Origin: Mortierella alpina
Taxonomy: Eukaryota; Mortierellomycota; Mortierellomycetes; Mortierellales; Mortierellaceae
DNA length: 64,000 nucleotides
Assembly: GCA_029449245.1 (NCBI GenBank)
Contig: JANATF010000001.1
Location: forward strand, 3,596,001-3,660,000
Direction: 5' to 3'
Shown: positions 24,331 through 35,057 of the stretch, piece after piece
Position numbering within the stretch: the first letter of the stretch is position 1
How the letters are laid out: each line of letters starts with the position of its first letter
Translations under genes and position numbers: made by a program
Notes under the pieces: generated by a model
What the model was told of the DNA's origin: nothing
The model's input: the letters and a program-made list of their open reading frames with translations, nothing else
The model's database searches: none

Positions 24331-25371
24331 ATGAGTATCGTCAGCATCACACAGGTCAACGTGCTGGACAACCCCACTCACTTTGCCAACCCATACCAGT
24401 TTGAAATCACATTCGAGTGCATCGCCCCTCTTGCCGCCGGTAAATTGTTCATCATCCATCTGTGGCTCTGCGGCGGAACACTCGGCCTGTTGTGTCCATT
24501 ACTCAGTTATAGCCTATGTTTGCCACGGGAAAGGAGTTGATGCAGAATCTAACCTCGTTTCGCTGTTCCTGCAATCGGATGGAGTAGATCTTGAATGGAA
24601 GATCATCTATGTAGGCTCCGCCAACAGCAATGCACATGACCAAGTCCTAGAATCTATCATGGTCGGGCCCGTCCCTGTCGGCATCAACAAGTTTGTCTTT
24701 ATGGTACATTACACTTTCCATCAACAGACACACCACCACACACTCCACACTTTTGAAGTCGCGCTTTTCTTTTGAATTCGTTTTTCGTTTGCTCATTCGT
24801 GGTTTCGCGACTCCTAATCTGAACAAACTCCCTTTTTTTTCTCCTCTCCATCTTTTGTAGGCCGAAGCACCCAAGCCAGAGTTGATTCCTCATAACGATA
24901 TTGTAGGCGTGACCGTGATCCTGATCACTTGCTCGTATCAGGACAAGGAATTTGTCAGGATCGGATACTATGTCAACAACGATTACCTGGAAGAGGCGCT
25001 GAGAGAGAACCCACCAGAGGAGATTGCTTACGAAAAGCTGTATCGCTCTATCCTCGCTGAGAAGCCTAGAGTCACTCGGTTCCCTATCAACTGGTACCGT
25101 TCCTTCATGTTTGAAACCGCCTTTTTTTTTCTAGGCAGTTGTTGCTTTTTATGCAGATTTCTTGGTATGTGAAAGGATTGCATAGACTGTGGAAAACTAA
25201 AATGCTTCTTGTTTCGTGCATCCTCCTCCTCCTCCTTTTTGCTCTGATAGGGACAACCCAATGGAGGAAGAGCAGCCACCAGCCCAGACAGAGGAGCAGG
25301 TTCAGGAAATGGAGGCTGCTATGAAGGCACAAGCGCTTTCGGGTGGCGACTGGGAAGACATGGAGGCGTAA
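24331..25371 (+). CDS. ASF1: Histone chaperone ASF1
   Basis: Exons 24331-24439, 24588-24703, 24861-25093 and 25251-25371 encode 192 residues. The start [18 protein letters not shown] and the blocks [52 protein letters not shown] and [12 protein letters not shown] are the Asf1 core, an immunoglobulin-like fold of about 155 residues that binds the H3-H4 dimer. Asf1 passes H3-H4 to CAF-1 or HIR during replication and transcription in the nucleus. The C-terminal tail is short and only mildly acidic, unlike the long poly-acidic tail of budding yeast. All intron phases are consistent, including the split Trp codon in NWDNP. Confidence 0.97.
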
Positions 25372-25783
25372 AAAACCACGCGGTGCTAATCAGGAAAGCC
25401 GTTTCGAGGAATAAATACACAACCCCCTTCGCAGTTCACATATTTGTCCATGTTCAGAGGGCACGATAAATGGGATTGAACCAAAAACACACACACAGCA
25501 CAATGGAAACGCGTTCATAGGATCAGGAGGTCACTTGTTGGTTAGGTGTGATTTGAGTTAAACCATGATGTGCGAGTGAGAGGGCTACGAAGGAATTCAA
25601 GAAAGAGAAAGTAGACGCAAGGGCACGATTACTGTCCAGCATTGGACTTTCTAGGAGACCAGGAGGACGGACGTTCTATCACTCCTCTTCGCTGAGCATT
25701 TTTTTTTTTTTTTTGGTGAGATATCTTTTTATTCTAAGAAAAATGCTGATGCTTATATATTAACAAGAGTGTGCAAGAGTTTT
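25372..25783. other. Convergent 3-prime flanks of ASF1 and GUA1
   Basis: About 410 bp between the two stop codons. It contains an AATAAA signal for ASF1 at 25410-25415 and a T-run near 25700-25714. No coding signal is seen. Confidence 0.5.
25410..25415 (+). terminator. Poly(A) signal AATAAA of ASF1
   Basis: A canonical AATAAA 38 bp downstream of the ASF1 stop codon on the plus strand. Confidence 0.55.
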
Positions 25784-27618
25784 TTACTCGAGCTCAATGG
25801 TTGCTGGGGGCTTGGAGGAGACGTCGTAGACAACACGGTTGACGCCCTCGACCTCATTACAGATACGGGACGAGATCCTCTTGAGGACATCGTATGGGAA
25901 GGGGAACCAATCGGCAGTCATAAAGTCCGAGGTCTCGACAGCACGCAAGCAAATCATCTGCTCGTAGGTGCGCTTGTCTCCCTTGACACCGACAGCCTTG
26001 ACGGGCAACAACGCGGCGTAGGCCTGGGCAATCTGGCGGTAAAGGCCAGCCTTCTTGATCTCCTCAATGTAGATATAATCGGCCTTGCGGGCAATGGCAA
26101 CCTGCTCCTTGGTGACCTCGCCAAGAATACGGATGGCAATACCGGGACCGGGGAAAGGGTGACGCCAGACGAGCTCGTCATCCATACCCAAGAGCCTTCC
26201 GAGCTCACGGACCTCGTCCTTGAAGAGCTCCCTGAGGGGCTCGATCAACTTCAACTTCATGTTCTCCTTGAGACCACCGACGTTGTGGTGAGTCTTGATG
26301 GTGGCACTGGGTCCCTTGAAGGAAATGGACTCAATGACATCGGGGTACAAGGTTCCCTGGAGCAAGAACTCAACGGGCTGTCCACCCGAGGCAGCGCAGG
26401 CCTCGTCGATGGCCTTGGCCTCCTCCTCAAAGACATCAATGAAGGTGTTACCAATGATCTTGCGCTTCTGCTCGGGGTCGGTCTTGCCGGCCAAGTTGGC
26501 CAAGAAGCGGTCCGAGGCATCGGCAATCTTGAGGTTGATGCCCATCTTGTCGACCAACATCTTCTTGGCCTGGGCACACTCGTTGTGACGCATGACACCG
26601 TTATCGACCAAGATTCCGTGGAAGCGATCTCCAATGGCCATGTGCATCAACTTGGCAGCGACAGACGAGTCAACACCTCCACTGACGGCACCAATGACCT
26701 GACCCTTCTCTCCAACAATCTTGCGGATGCGGTCAATCTCCTTTCCAATGAACTCTTGCATGGTCCAGTTCTGGGAAGCCTTGCAGATCTTGAGGACAAA
26801 GTTCTTGAGGATCTGCTTTCCATCAACAGAGTGAGTGACCTCGGGGTGGAACTGGATACCGAACAAGGACTTTTCGTTGTGGCGCATGGCGGCAAAGGGA
26901 GCCGTGTTGGTGGTGGCAATGACGCGGAATCCCTCGGGGATGGCCGTGACCTGGTCACCGTGGGACATCCAGACCTGAGACTCGTTGGTGAGTTCCTCAA
27001 AGAGCATCGACGACATGGCATCAGCAGCACCGGCGGGCAAGATGGTCAAGGTAGCGGGACCATACTCACGGTGGTCGCAGGGATCGACCTTTCCGCCAAA
27101 GTAGTTGGTCATTTCCTATTGTTACGAGACAGAAGTATGTTAGGGTCATCCGTCCAAGAGTGTTTTGCTACTATGCCATTTTTGCGTTCCAGTAGCCTTG
27201 GCTGCCTTGCTCCCTTTATTACCTGGAGACCGTAGCAGATTCCGAGGACGGGGACACCGAGCTCAAAGACGCCGGGATCAACACGGGGGGCATCATGGTC
27301 ATAGACAGAGTAAGGGCTTCCAGAGAGAATGATACCTATCAGACAGGATAAAGTTTTTTTCGGTGAGCGGGAGTGCCTTGCAGGAACTAGGAGCTACAAG
27401 CCTAGAGGGGGGGCGAGTGAAAGCAAAAAAAAAACAGTGGATTCATTACCAGTGGGCTTCCAGGACAATTCGGAGATCTTCTGGGTGCAAGGCAAGAGCT
27501 CGCAGTAGACGCCGAACTCACGAATGCGACGGGTGATCAAGTGCGAGTACTGCGAACCAAAGTCAAGAATGAGGATGGTGTCGAACATCTCGTGGACCTG
27601 GACTGTGGACTCGGCCAT
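25784..27618 (-). CDS. GUA1: GMP synthase, glutamine-hydrolysing
   Basis: Exons 27450-27618, 27223-27335 and 25784-27115 on the minus strand give 537 residues. The enzyme converts XMP to GMP with ATP and glutamine, the last step of guanine nucleotide synthesis. The class I amidotransferase part has [18 protein letters not shown], the nucleophile Cys90 in GICYGLQ (the end of exon 2) and the His-Glu pair in QFHPEVTH. The ATP-pyrophosphatase part begins with the PP-loop [12 protein letters not shown], and the dimerisation domain ends at the conserved KPPATIELE. Codon use is strongly biased to C/G at third positions, suggesting high expression. That bias also leaves the opposite strand open over nearly the whole exon. 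The 5-prime flank has a pyrimidine-rich leader on the coding strand. Confidence 0.98.
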
Positions 27619-28105
27619 TGTGTATGCTTCTTTCTGGGTGGGAAGAAAGGGGAAAGGGAGTGGTGGTGGTGGTGAGAAGGTGAAGGGTGAAGAGTTTCCC
27701 AAGCCAGAAAAGAGAAGAAGCAAAACCCCAAACAAAGCCAACAAGAAGAAAAAAAAAAAAGCGAGCGAGTTCTTGATCGAATATTTATAGTATGCCAGTG
27801 GTGGTGAAGTCCTTGTTTGTTTTCTTAAGGGGGGAGCGGACTGCCATTTTTTTTTCCGCCGGCGGCACAACGATCACTTCGTTGGGCAGCATGGCAGATG
27901 GTATCTTGTCATAGACATAAAAAGACTACGGTATATACATTCACTCCTCGTGTCCCTGCATCGAGAGAAGGTGTTGGGCAATGGGGCATCGGCACTATGC
28001 GATATTCACCACAACGCTGGAGAATCCAATAACAGGGGGATATATATGTTAGCAAACCTGACTCATCCACTGCGCAGGTGCATACAATATCTCTAGACAT
28101 TTGTC
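27619..28105. other. Promoter/leader of GUA1 and 3-prime flank of the GUCD1-like gene
   Basis: About 490 bp. Next to the GUA1 start the coding strand is a CT-rich leader. The rest shows no gene-like frame. Confidence 0.45.
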
Positions 28106-29624
28106 TTACCAGTCGTGGTCTGTGCCATTCGAGTCCCTTGCGCGCTCCAGATCCGTTGCAGATATGCTGCACACATCGTCGCTTACTGCCGGATCTAGTC
28201 GACAATTCGAGGAAGGAAGATATGTAAGCCCTAGCTCATCAGCCGTTTTCCGCGTTACAAGCATGGTATTTACCTCGATAATAGAATACGTCTTCATCAG
28301 GATCGTAGGCCACCAAGGTAATAAAGTGCCCTACAGTATATCGAAAACACAATCAATAAGCATGCAGATCATGAATGTCGCCTACTATGTAGCCCATTAG
28401 CCATTTGACGCACCTAGGTATCGGTAGCCTTTCATCCTTTGAACAAAAGAGCCCAGCACGCCAGAATTGCAGTTGCAGAACGCTGTCTTTTCCTATATTT
28501 GAGCCATTGGTGAGGAGAGTTAGCTGAATGCATAGCCATACCACGATTCGACCATGCCTGCTTGGACGGTCCAACATACTATACACTGGGGACATTTGAG
28601 TGATAGCTGGTTGACGAGGGTAATGACTGCATATTTCCGGGAGTAGAGAAATCGCTTGAAGTCGTCCAACGGAAGCTTCCTACAGTATCGTGCAAATAGA
28701 GTATCACAAAGTGGTGAGTTAGGGTCAAGTCGTGATACTGCCGCTCCAAACACTCGGCTCGCACGCCCAAAAAATGAGATTCTGCGCACGACCACAAAAT
28801 CGGGTCTCCTTTTTTCTTGGTCACACTAATTTCTTCATACGAGCGATGTACCATGGTCTTGGGCACCTGTTCAGCAAAACTACTTACAATTCGATCACTC
28901 GGATATTAGCGGCGTCTGCATTCTTGAAAAGAGCGTTCACCCGCTTTTGATCGTCGTCAAATGACTATTGGCCACGCAATCGCACATGCGAATGAAAAAG
29001 CCCAGGGTGTCAGAAAAGAAATTATCGGGACAGGAATCATCCGGCACAGCAAGGGCAACTATCCAAGGTGGGGGGTGGCAGGTATGGGGTAGGCGAATAA
29101 ATACCTTGCGGTAAAACTTTTCTTTGGAATGGGCCGCGTCTGCGCCGATGGTGCTAGTGTAGTATGTGAAGTCCCAACCTTCTTCTCGACCCGGGGAAAG
29201 GTTGGGTATCAAAAGTGGCGGCCTCTTCGAGAAGTACAATTTAGGAAGGCTGGCCTGATCGTCGGAGAGTTTCCTGAGAAGATATGCTAAATCAATCGTC
29301 CAGACGGATTCAACTAGTGGGTGATGCAGTGGATGGATCAGTGCAAATAAAGAAGTGGGTCAGAAAAGAAAAGGTCAAGAAGCGAGAAGCTGAAGGACAG
29401 AGCGACAGAAGAAGTGTATGCACGGGCCAGTGTCTGGTGAGGAATGAGTGAAGTCATCGAGTCCAGGAAGGCGCCGCAATGCACTTACTTGAACCCATGA
29501 GGAGCGTCACCTCGGCTAGAGAGAGATTGCAGCCTTGTGCCTGTGCTATGGCGCAGACACAAGCCAGTCCGCAATCCCACGTCGAGCTCTGGATTACATG
29601 CGGAACGGGCGTTGACACATGCAT
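28106..29624 (-). CDS. GUCD1: GUCD1-like (guanylyl cyclase family, PF09778) cysteine-peptidase-like protein
   Basis: Seven small exons (29489-29624, 29105-29313, 28888-28964, 28580-28679, 28414-28492, 28274-28330, 28106-28194) give 248 residues. Recognisable family blocks are HVIQSSTWDCGLACVCAI, IESVWTIDLAYLLRKL, GWDFTYYTSTIGAD, IRVIELKLPLDDFKRFL, GYRYLGHFITLVAYD and YYRDPAVSDD. The family is called guanylyl cyclase in plants and GUCD1 in animals, but the fold pattern is that of a C39-like cysteine peptidase. Cys18, His202 and Asp220 sit where a catalytic triad would be expected. Biochemical activity is uncertain. The start at 29624 is the first ATG before the conserved core. The gene is divergent from MLH1. 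Confidence 0.85.
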
Positions 29625-30003
29625 GTATAGAAGTAGGGTGGTATGGTGGTGGTTTTGGATGTGAGGGAGGTCGTCAACCGCGCCGTGAAGCGTGTGTGTA
29701 AGTGAAGGGCGCGAGAGACGGCTGTGTTGTAGGTGTGTGCTGTAGGTGTTTGGAGCAGATGCAGGAGCCGGTTGTGGGTGCTGGAACAAAAGAGTTTGCA
29801 AGAAGAGAGTAATGGTGCAGCAGCAAAGGGCGTGGGCGAGAAAAAATACATGGAGTGTGGCCCGGCTGAGCCATTCGAGGGAATTCGCCGTGTGGAGTCA
29901 AAGAGAGTCGCCACTGGGCGTTTTTCCCTTTTGTTTCTTCTGCGTGACCCGTCCTTTTCTCTCTCCTCTCCTCCTCACCCCTCACCACACACATCACGCG
30001 CCC
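29625..30003. other. Divergent promoter region GUCD1-like/MLH1
   Basis: Only 379 bp separate the two start codons, so the promoter is shared. The MLH1 side is pyrimidine-rich for about 70 bp before the ATG. I could not recognise a cell-cycle box such as ACGCGT. Confidence 0.45.
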
Positions 30004-33000
30004 ATGGCCTCAGACCCCTCTGTGCCCACCATCAGGCGGCTGGACGAGGCCGTTGTCAACAGGATTGCCGCTGGAGAGGTGCATGGCCCTTCATTCCTCT
30101 GTTCACGTGGCACCGCTCTGCAATTAGGCTCTGCAGCCCTCGTTTCATGAACTAACCGTCCATGCATCGGATCACCCCTTTCTGCTGCACAACCAGATTA
30201 TCCATCGCCCTGCCAACGCACTCAAGGAGCTTATCGAAAACTCTCTGGATGCACATTCGACATCCATCTCCGTCTCTGTAAAGGACGGTGGATTAAAGCT
30301 GCTCCAGATCCAGGACAATGGTCATGGCATCAAGGTATCCCGCTCAATACCGTTGTGCCAGCTTAAAACGCCACCATTTCATTTCCACTGTGACTGTCTG
30401 ACGCGAACGTTGCTTGCTCCCGACATAGGTAGACGATATGGGCATCGTGTGCGAGAGATTCACGACCAGTAAGCTGCGCACGTTCGACGACCTTTCCTCC
30501 ATGTCGACATATGGATTTCGAGGAGAGGCTCTGGCCAGTATCAGTCACGTAGCCCATGTCACCATCACCACCAAAACCAAGGACTCGAACTGCGCCTACA
30601 AGTGAGTATTTTATGAACTGGGTGAGCTTCGTGCGTCGCGTAGCGCAATGGGCCTTCTTTCTAACAGATCCATTCTCCGCACCTCCTAGAGCGTCCTACT
30701 CTGATGGAGTAATCATACCTGCAAAGCCCGGAGCCGCTGCTGAGCCAAAGCCATGTGCTGGAAACAATGGCACCCAAATATCGGTATGCCAGCAGGGACT
30801 AGCCGAATGAATAGTTTGTGGCACGGTATATGGTATGACCTGCATTCAAAGTCCCACGCTAATCGATAGGACTACGAACTAGGCCGAGGATTTGTTCTAC
30901 AACGTCCCTACAAGGCGGAAAGCACTCAAAAATGCAGCAGAGGAGTATAACAGGATACTGGACATTGTTAACCGCTACGCCATCCACAATGTAGGAGTGA
31001 GCTTCACATGCCGGAAGGTTAGTCCCAGCTATATTTCCGATGCTGACATGTATCCATTGGACCATGAAACGAATTGCACTCTAAACGCGACGTTTGCAAC
31101 ATAGGTGGGCTCAAATACTCCTGACGTCCATACAACGACCTCGGCAACCGTGGTTGACAACATTCGACAGATATATGGCTCTGCAGTGGCCAATGAGCTG
31201 CTGTCGCTAGAGCAAAGCTATCCAATCTACCCTTTGAAAGTCAAAGGGTGGATTTCCAATGCAAACTATAGTGTCAAGAAGTTTGCCTTTCTACTTTTCA
31301 TTAATCGTAAGTGTTTTTCAGCCCTCGCCGATGTTGTGCAACAAGGTTGTTCTTCTCATGCAGATTCTCACCTGAAGGATACTGATTCTTCTGTACTAGA
31401 CCGGTCTGTTGATTCTCCTGCGATCCGAAAGGCTATTGAATCCGTCTACGCCACCTATCTCCCCAAGAACTCTCATCCATGGGTATACCTGTCGCTCGAA
31501 ATGGACCCGAGAAACGTGGACGTCAACGTACATCCGACCAAACGCGAGGTAACAAATTGCCGGAGCCGCACAATGAACCTGATTCAAGAGATCAAAAGGC
31601 GATTCTAACGCGATCCCGACGTATGAATCTGGAATTATATAGGTTCATTTCATGAACGAGGAAGAGGTTATTGCCAAGATCTGTGATGCGATCCAGGACA
31701 GACTTGGCGATGCCAACGTCTCCAGAAACTTTTTGACACAGACCCTGTTGCCACAAGTGAGCGCAAAAAGCCGGACTGAGGAAGCAGCATCCTCAAAAAA
31801 GAATGGTAAACAATCTCTTCCCATTTGATCCGAGATCAAGATATGGGACATAAACAAATGGACTAACTGCATTCGCTTGTGTCGTTAGCCCCGAAGGTAT
31901 ATGAGTACAATCAAGTCCGCACCGACAGTCGAGCCCAGACGTTAGATTCGTTCTTTGTACCTTCCTCGCCGTATTCAATATCAAGTTCCTCGGCGCATAA
32001 GCGTGTCAAGGTTGACATTGAGCATATGGAGGGAATCGAAGCCGATGGCGATCAGGATATGGAAGTACTCGGTGATCGAGACGCTGCTAGCCATGAAGGC
32101 AGTTGTACGGACGAGGACGACGAGGAAATCTCGCTACCTACTATGGGCGAGCCAGGATCTCTCTTATCCAAGATTGGGCAGTTCAAAAGCAATCCCCTCG
32201 GAAAGCAAGGCAGATCCTCTGGATCACAGACTCAAAAAAAGCTCTCCAGCTCATTCCATGGATCGACGTCACGGGCCGGGTCTTCCCTCTCAGCCAACAA
32301 ATCAAAGGCATCGCGCGTGGAGGTCAAGTTGACGAGTGTACTGCAGTTGCGGGAGGAGATCCGCAATCAGGGTCATCCCATTTTGACACCCATTTTTGCC
32401 AACCATACATTTGTTGGAATCCTCGACAATCAGCGTGGGCTGATTCAAAATGAGCTCGCTTTATACCTGGTCAACTACGAAGCCGTCAGCGAGGAACTCT
32501 TTTATCAGATCGGCTTGCGCGACTTTTCGAACTTTGGATTCATTCGTCTTTCATCACCAGTGTCAATCAAGGAGATGGTTATAATGGCTTTGGATGATGA
32601 GCAGGAGCTCATGGAGAAGAGCGAGTGGCCCGCGGAATTGAAGACCAAGGAGGAGATTGCTGAGGTTTGTCGTCAGTGATACGAGGATGTTGCCTGTTGA
32701 ACGCCTTGATCTCCTTTGCTTGGAACAGGCGCTAATAACGTGCTTTTCCTTTTATCAACTGTTGGCAGACGGTAACAAAACAGCTCGTCAACAGAAGGGA
32801 GATGCTACGAGAGTACTTTTCAGTATGCATCACGGATAACGGCCAGCTGACTGCTCTTCCTTTGATGATCAAGGGATATATCCCCAATCTTGACAAGCTG
32901 CCAGACTTTCTTTGGCGGCTTGGATCCGAGGTAAGCCTGGCTTGAGTTGTACAGACTTTTAGTTTGGTCCGCATAGATCGTCTATGGAATTGGAGGATTT

Positions 33001-33348
33001 AACTGTGCCTCCCTTTTTTCCGCTTGCTTCATCCAGATCGATTGGACGGGAGAAAAGGCATGCTTCCAGACGTTGGCCAGGGAATTGGCGATCTTCTACA
33101 GCACTCAGCCAGAGAGGGTTGAGGATCCCTGGTCCAAGGATGCGGATGCTGAAGATCAAAACATGGACAACGACGAAAAATCGCCACAGGAAATCTATGA
33201 CGCTCAGTTCCAACATATGGTTTCGAGGCTGATCTTTCCAGCATTCAAAAGACACTTTGTCCCACCGAAAACGCTTATCGAGCGATCAGGGATGGTCGTT
33301 CAAGTCGCTCAGGTCAAGGATCTGTACAAGGTGTTTGAGCGGTGTTAA
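30004..33348 (+). CDS. MLH1: DNA mismatch repair protein MLH1 (MutL homologue)
   Basis: Eleven exons (30004-30078, 30197-30334, 30429-30601, 30690-30783, 30883-31017, 31105-31306, 31364-31548, 31643-31805, 31889-32664, 32769-32930, 33037-33348) give 804 residues. The GHKL ATPase motifs are intact: [47 protein letters not shown] and GTQISAEDLFYN. The segment [18 protein letters not shown] is the conserved end of the N-terminal region. A long, poorly conserved linker follows, then the dimerisation domain ending in the MLH1 signature KVFERC that completes the PMS endonuclease site. MLH1 acts in the nucleus as MutL heterodimers in mismatch repair and meiotic crossing over. Two introns start with GTT rather than GTA/GTG (donors at 31018 and 32665). 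Confidence 0.98.
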
Positions 33349-33353
33349 ATAAA
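33348..33353 (+). terminator. AATAAA overlapping the MLH1 stop codon
   Basis: The last A of the MLH1 TAA stop is the first base of an AATAAA. The convergent NUDT19-like gene stops 58 bp further on, so the two 3-prime ends must be very close or overlap. Use as the actual poly(A) signal is inferred. Confidence 0.35.
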
Positions 33354-33406
33354 ACAATATAGAGGCAGGTTTGTATTTCATGCCTTAGAGGGCAAAAAAA
33401 AGGAAA

Positions 33407-34427
33407 CTAGAGACGCGCTTGGATTTCTATGGGACCCTGCACGTATGATCGCAGCTTCATGCCCTTTTTGTTCTTCGTGATATGAATCCGATGCTTATGT
33501 CCTTCCTTCATATGGAGCGAGTGCTCCTCATCTCCAGGCAAAAGCCCCTGCAGATGAATTCCGTCCTCGTCCTGGGACTCAAGCACAAACTCGGGCATCG
33601 TGTGGACTACTTCGCGCTCGTTAAAGTGTTGCACCAGATCCTCATGTTTGAGAACCGGCAACAGGTGGGCCAAAGACACAAACTGAGGCGGCAAGAACAT
33701 CTGGATCTTGTTCTGACGATAGGCTTCAATGGCCTCCTCGGGCGTGAACCAATCCAGTTGTGTTGTCTCCTTCCCATCCGCAAAGACACGCGAGTCCGAA
33801 AACGATTCTCGGGACCAAGGCAGGACTGTCAGGTAAAACTGTGTATGGAACCGCTTGGGCTCGACGGGCGGGGTGATCCAGGACGAGAAATGGCACAGAC
33901 GATCGACGGATGGCTTGAGATGATGGGATATACAAAGGTTATAGAACTCTTGTGCACTGTTGTGGACTTTATCGCGCCAGAGACGGATCTCGTCGTTGGA
34001 GAGCTCTGTTGGAGGTTCGCAAACTAAAACTCCAGATTCTTCAAACGCCTCTCGAATCGCACAAATGGCATTGTGAAGTGGGGGAGCTTTGGGACCCTTG
34101 AGTTGGTAGTTGAGTAACGTGGCCCATCGTGGATCATGGTCTGCCTTGTCCACGTTTCCGCCTGCAGCAGCGATAGACAAGAAGAGAGGGGTTTCCTGGG
34201 TTAGCGATTGACAGAGCAGGCAGTGTGCGAGGAACTTGAGGCATTGTTTCTCTCTGAGATATCACACCTGGGAAGACGTGGGCGCTGGCAGAGGTGCCGA
34301 TGCGGTTACGTTTCAAAAGAAGGATTTTGTAGTTAGCTTTTCCTGGCTGGACCTTTGACTTTGAGATTGGCGCGGCGATGATAAGCGAGGATGAGTCCCT
34401 CAACTGCTGTAGTTGCTCCGTCGTCAT
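33407..34427 (-). CDS. NUDT19-like Nudix hydrolase (probable peroxisomal CoA diphosphatase)
   Basis: Exons 34268-34427 and 33407-34161 give 304 residues, starting at the first in-frame ATG (34427). The N-terminal strand KILLLKRNRIGTSASAHVFP joins across the intron to GGNVDKADHDP. The Nudix catalytic half-motif AICAIREAFEESGVLV follows after an insertion, which is characteristic of the NUDT19/RP2 branch. The block HFSSWITPPVEPKRFHTQFY is also diagnostic of that branch. Family members hydrolyse CoA and acyl-CoA to 3-prime,5-prime-ADP and phosphopantetheine. The final tripeptide ARL fits a type 1 peroxisomal targeting signal, supporting peroxisomal location. The gene is convergent with MLH1. Confidence 0.88.
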
Positions 34428-34513
34428 GGCCGCTTGGAAAGTGGAGCGAGAGGACAAGGTCAAGGACAAGGTCAGTCGGAGTTATAAGGAAACGGACAAA
34501 AGTGTGTTTCCAA

Positions 34514-34533
34514 CCCCCCCCCCCCCCCCCCCC
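34514..34533 (+). repeat. Poly(C) tract (G20 on the NUDT19 sense strand)
   Basis: Twenty consecutive C on the plus strand, 87 bp upstream of the minus-strand NUDT19-like ATG. It is therefore a G-run in its leader or promoter. It can form G-quadruplex or i-motif structures and is prone to length error in sequencing. Confidence 0.9.
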
Positions 34534-34669
34534 ACAACTGCTTCAAGGTGACGGAGACCAGAAGAAGCATACCAGTGGTGTTGAAGCGTGTAAACTGCTT
34601 GGAGGCGTTGGCTGTGGGCGGCGGTAGAGATGAGACAATTGCAAGTGAACTCAGGTGCCGGTGGCGATG

Positions 34670-34718
34670 AGGAGTGTGCAGAGGAGTGTGCAGGGGAGTG
34701 TGCAGGGGAGTGTGGGGC
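34670..34718 (+). repeat. 12-bp minisatellite, four imperfect copies
   Basis: The unit GAGTGTGCAGGG (with one copy reading GAGTGTGCAGAG and the last degenerating) is repeated head to tail in the spacer between the NUDT19-like and RAD51D genes. Confidence 0.75.
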
Positions 34719-35057
34719 GTGAAGAGGCGCCGAGCAGTCGCAGGAAGGGCGAATGGGAAAGAATGTGTTGTGGCCAGGGAGAGATTGCTCAATCGTGCTC
34801 GGGCGGGGAGTGACTTGAGCATCAGACTGGTCAGATGCTCGGCTCGCGGATCAACAGATGGGTGGACAAGTGAACAAAGGGACCGAAGGCGTACAAAGTA
34901 ACAACAAATTATAAGGTAAATCGGTGGGGAACTACAGCAAGGGATAACGGAAGAACAGAGCGCAAACACCTAACACTCGAGCTTTGAGTTTGCGCACCAG
35001 TGAACCTGGACCACTGCTACATGTAGTGCTGCCAGCGCCAGAGGCTTGGGGTGGATC

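Larger units (their letters stand above)
34428..35057. other. Intergenic region NUDT19-like/RAD51D with homopolymer and 12-bp repeats
   Basis: About 630 bp upstream of the NUDT19-like start and downstream of the RAD51D stop. It contains an uninterrupted run of 20 C at 34514-34533 and four imperfect copies of a GAGTGTGCAGGG unit near 34670-34713. No gene is evident. Confidence 0.6.

Noticed and set aside
25769-27235. A 488-codon open frame on the plus strand opposite GUA1
   Set aside because: It mirrors GUA1 exon 3 exactly. GUA1 avoids the codons whose complements are stops, so the antisense frame stays open by codon bias. It has no family motif and runs past the exon boundary into intron.
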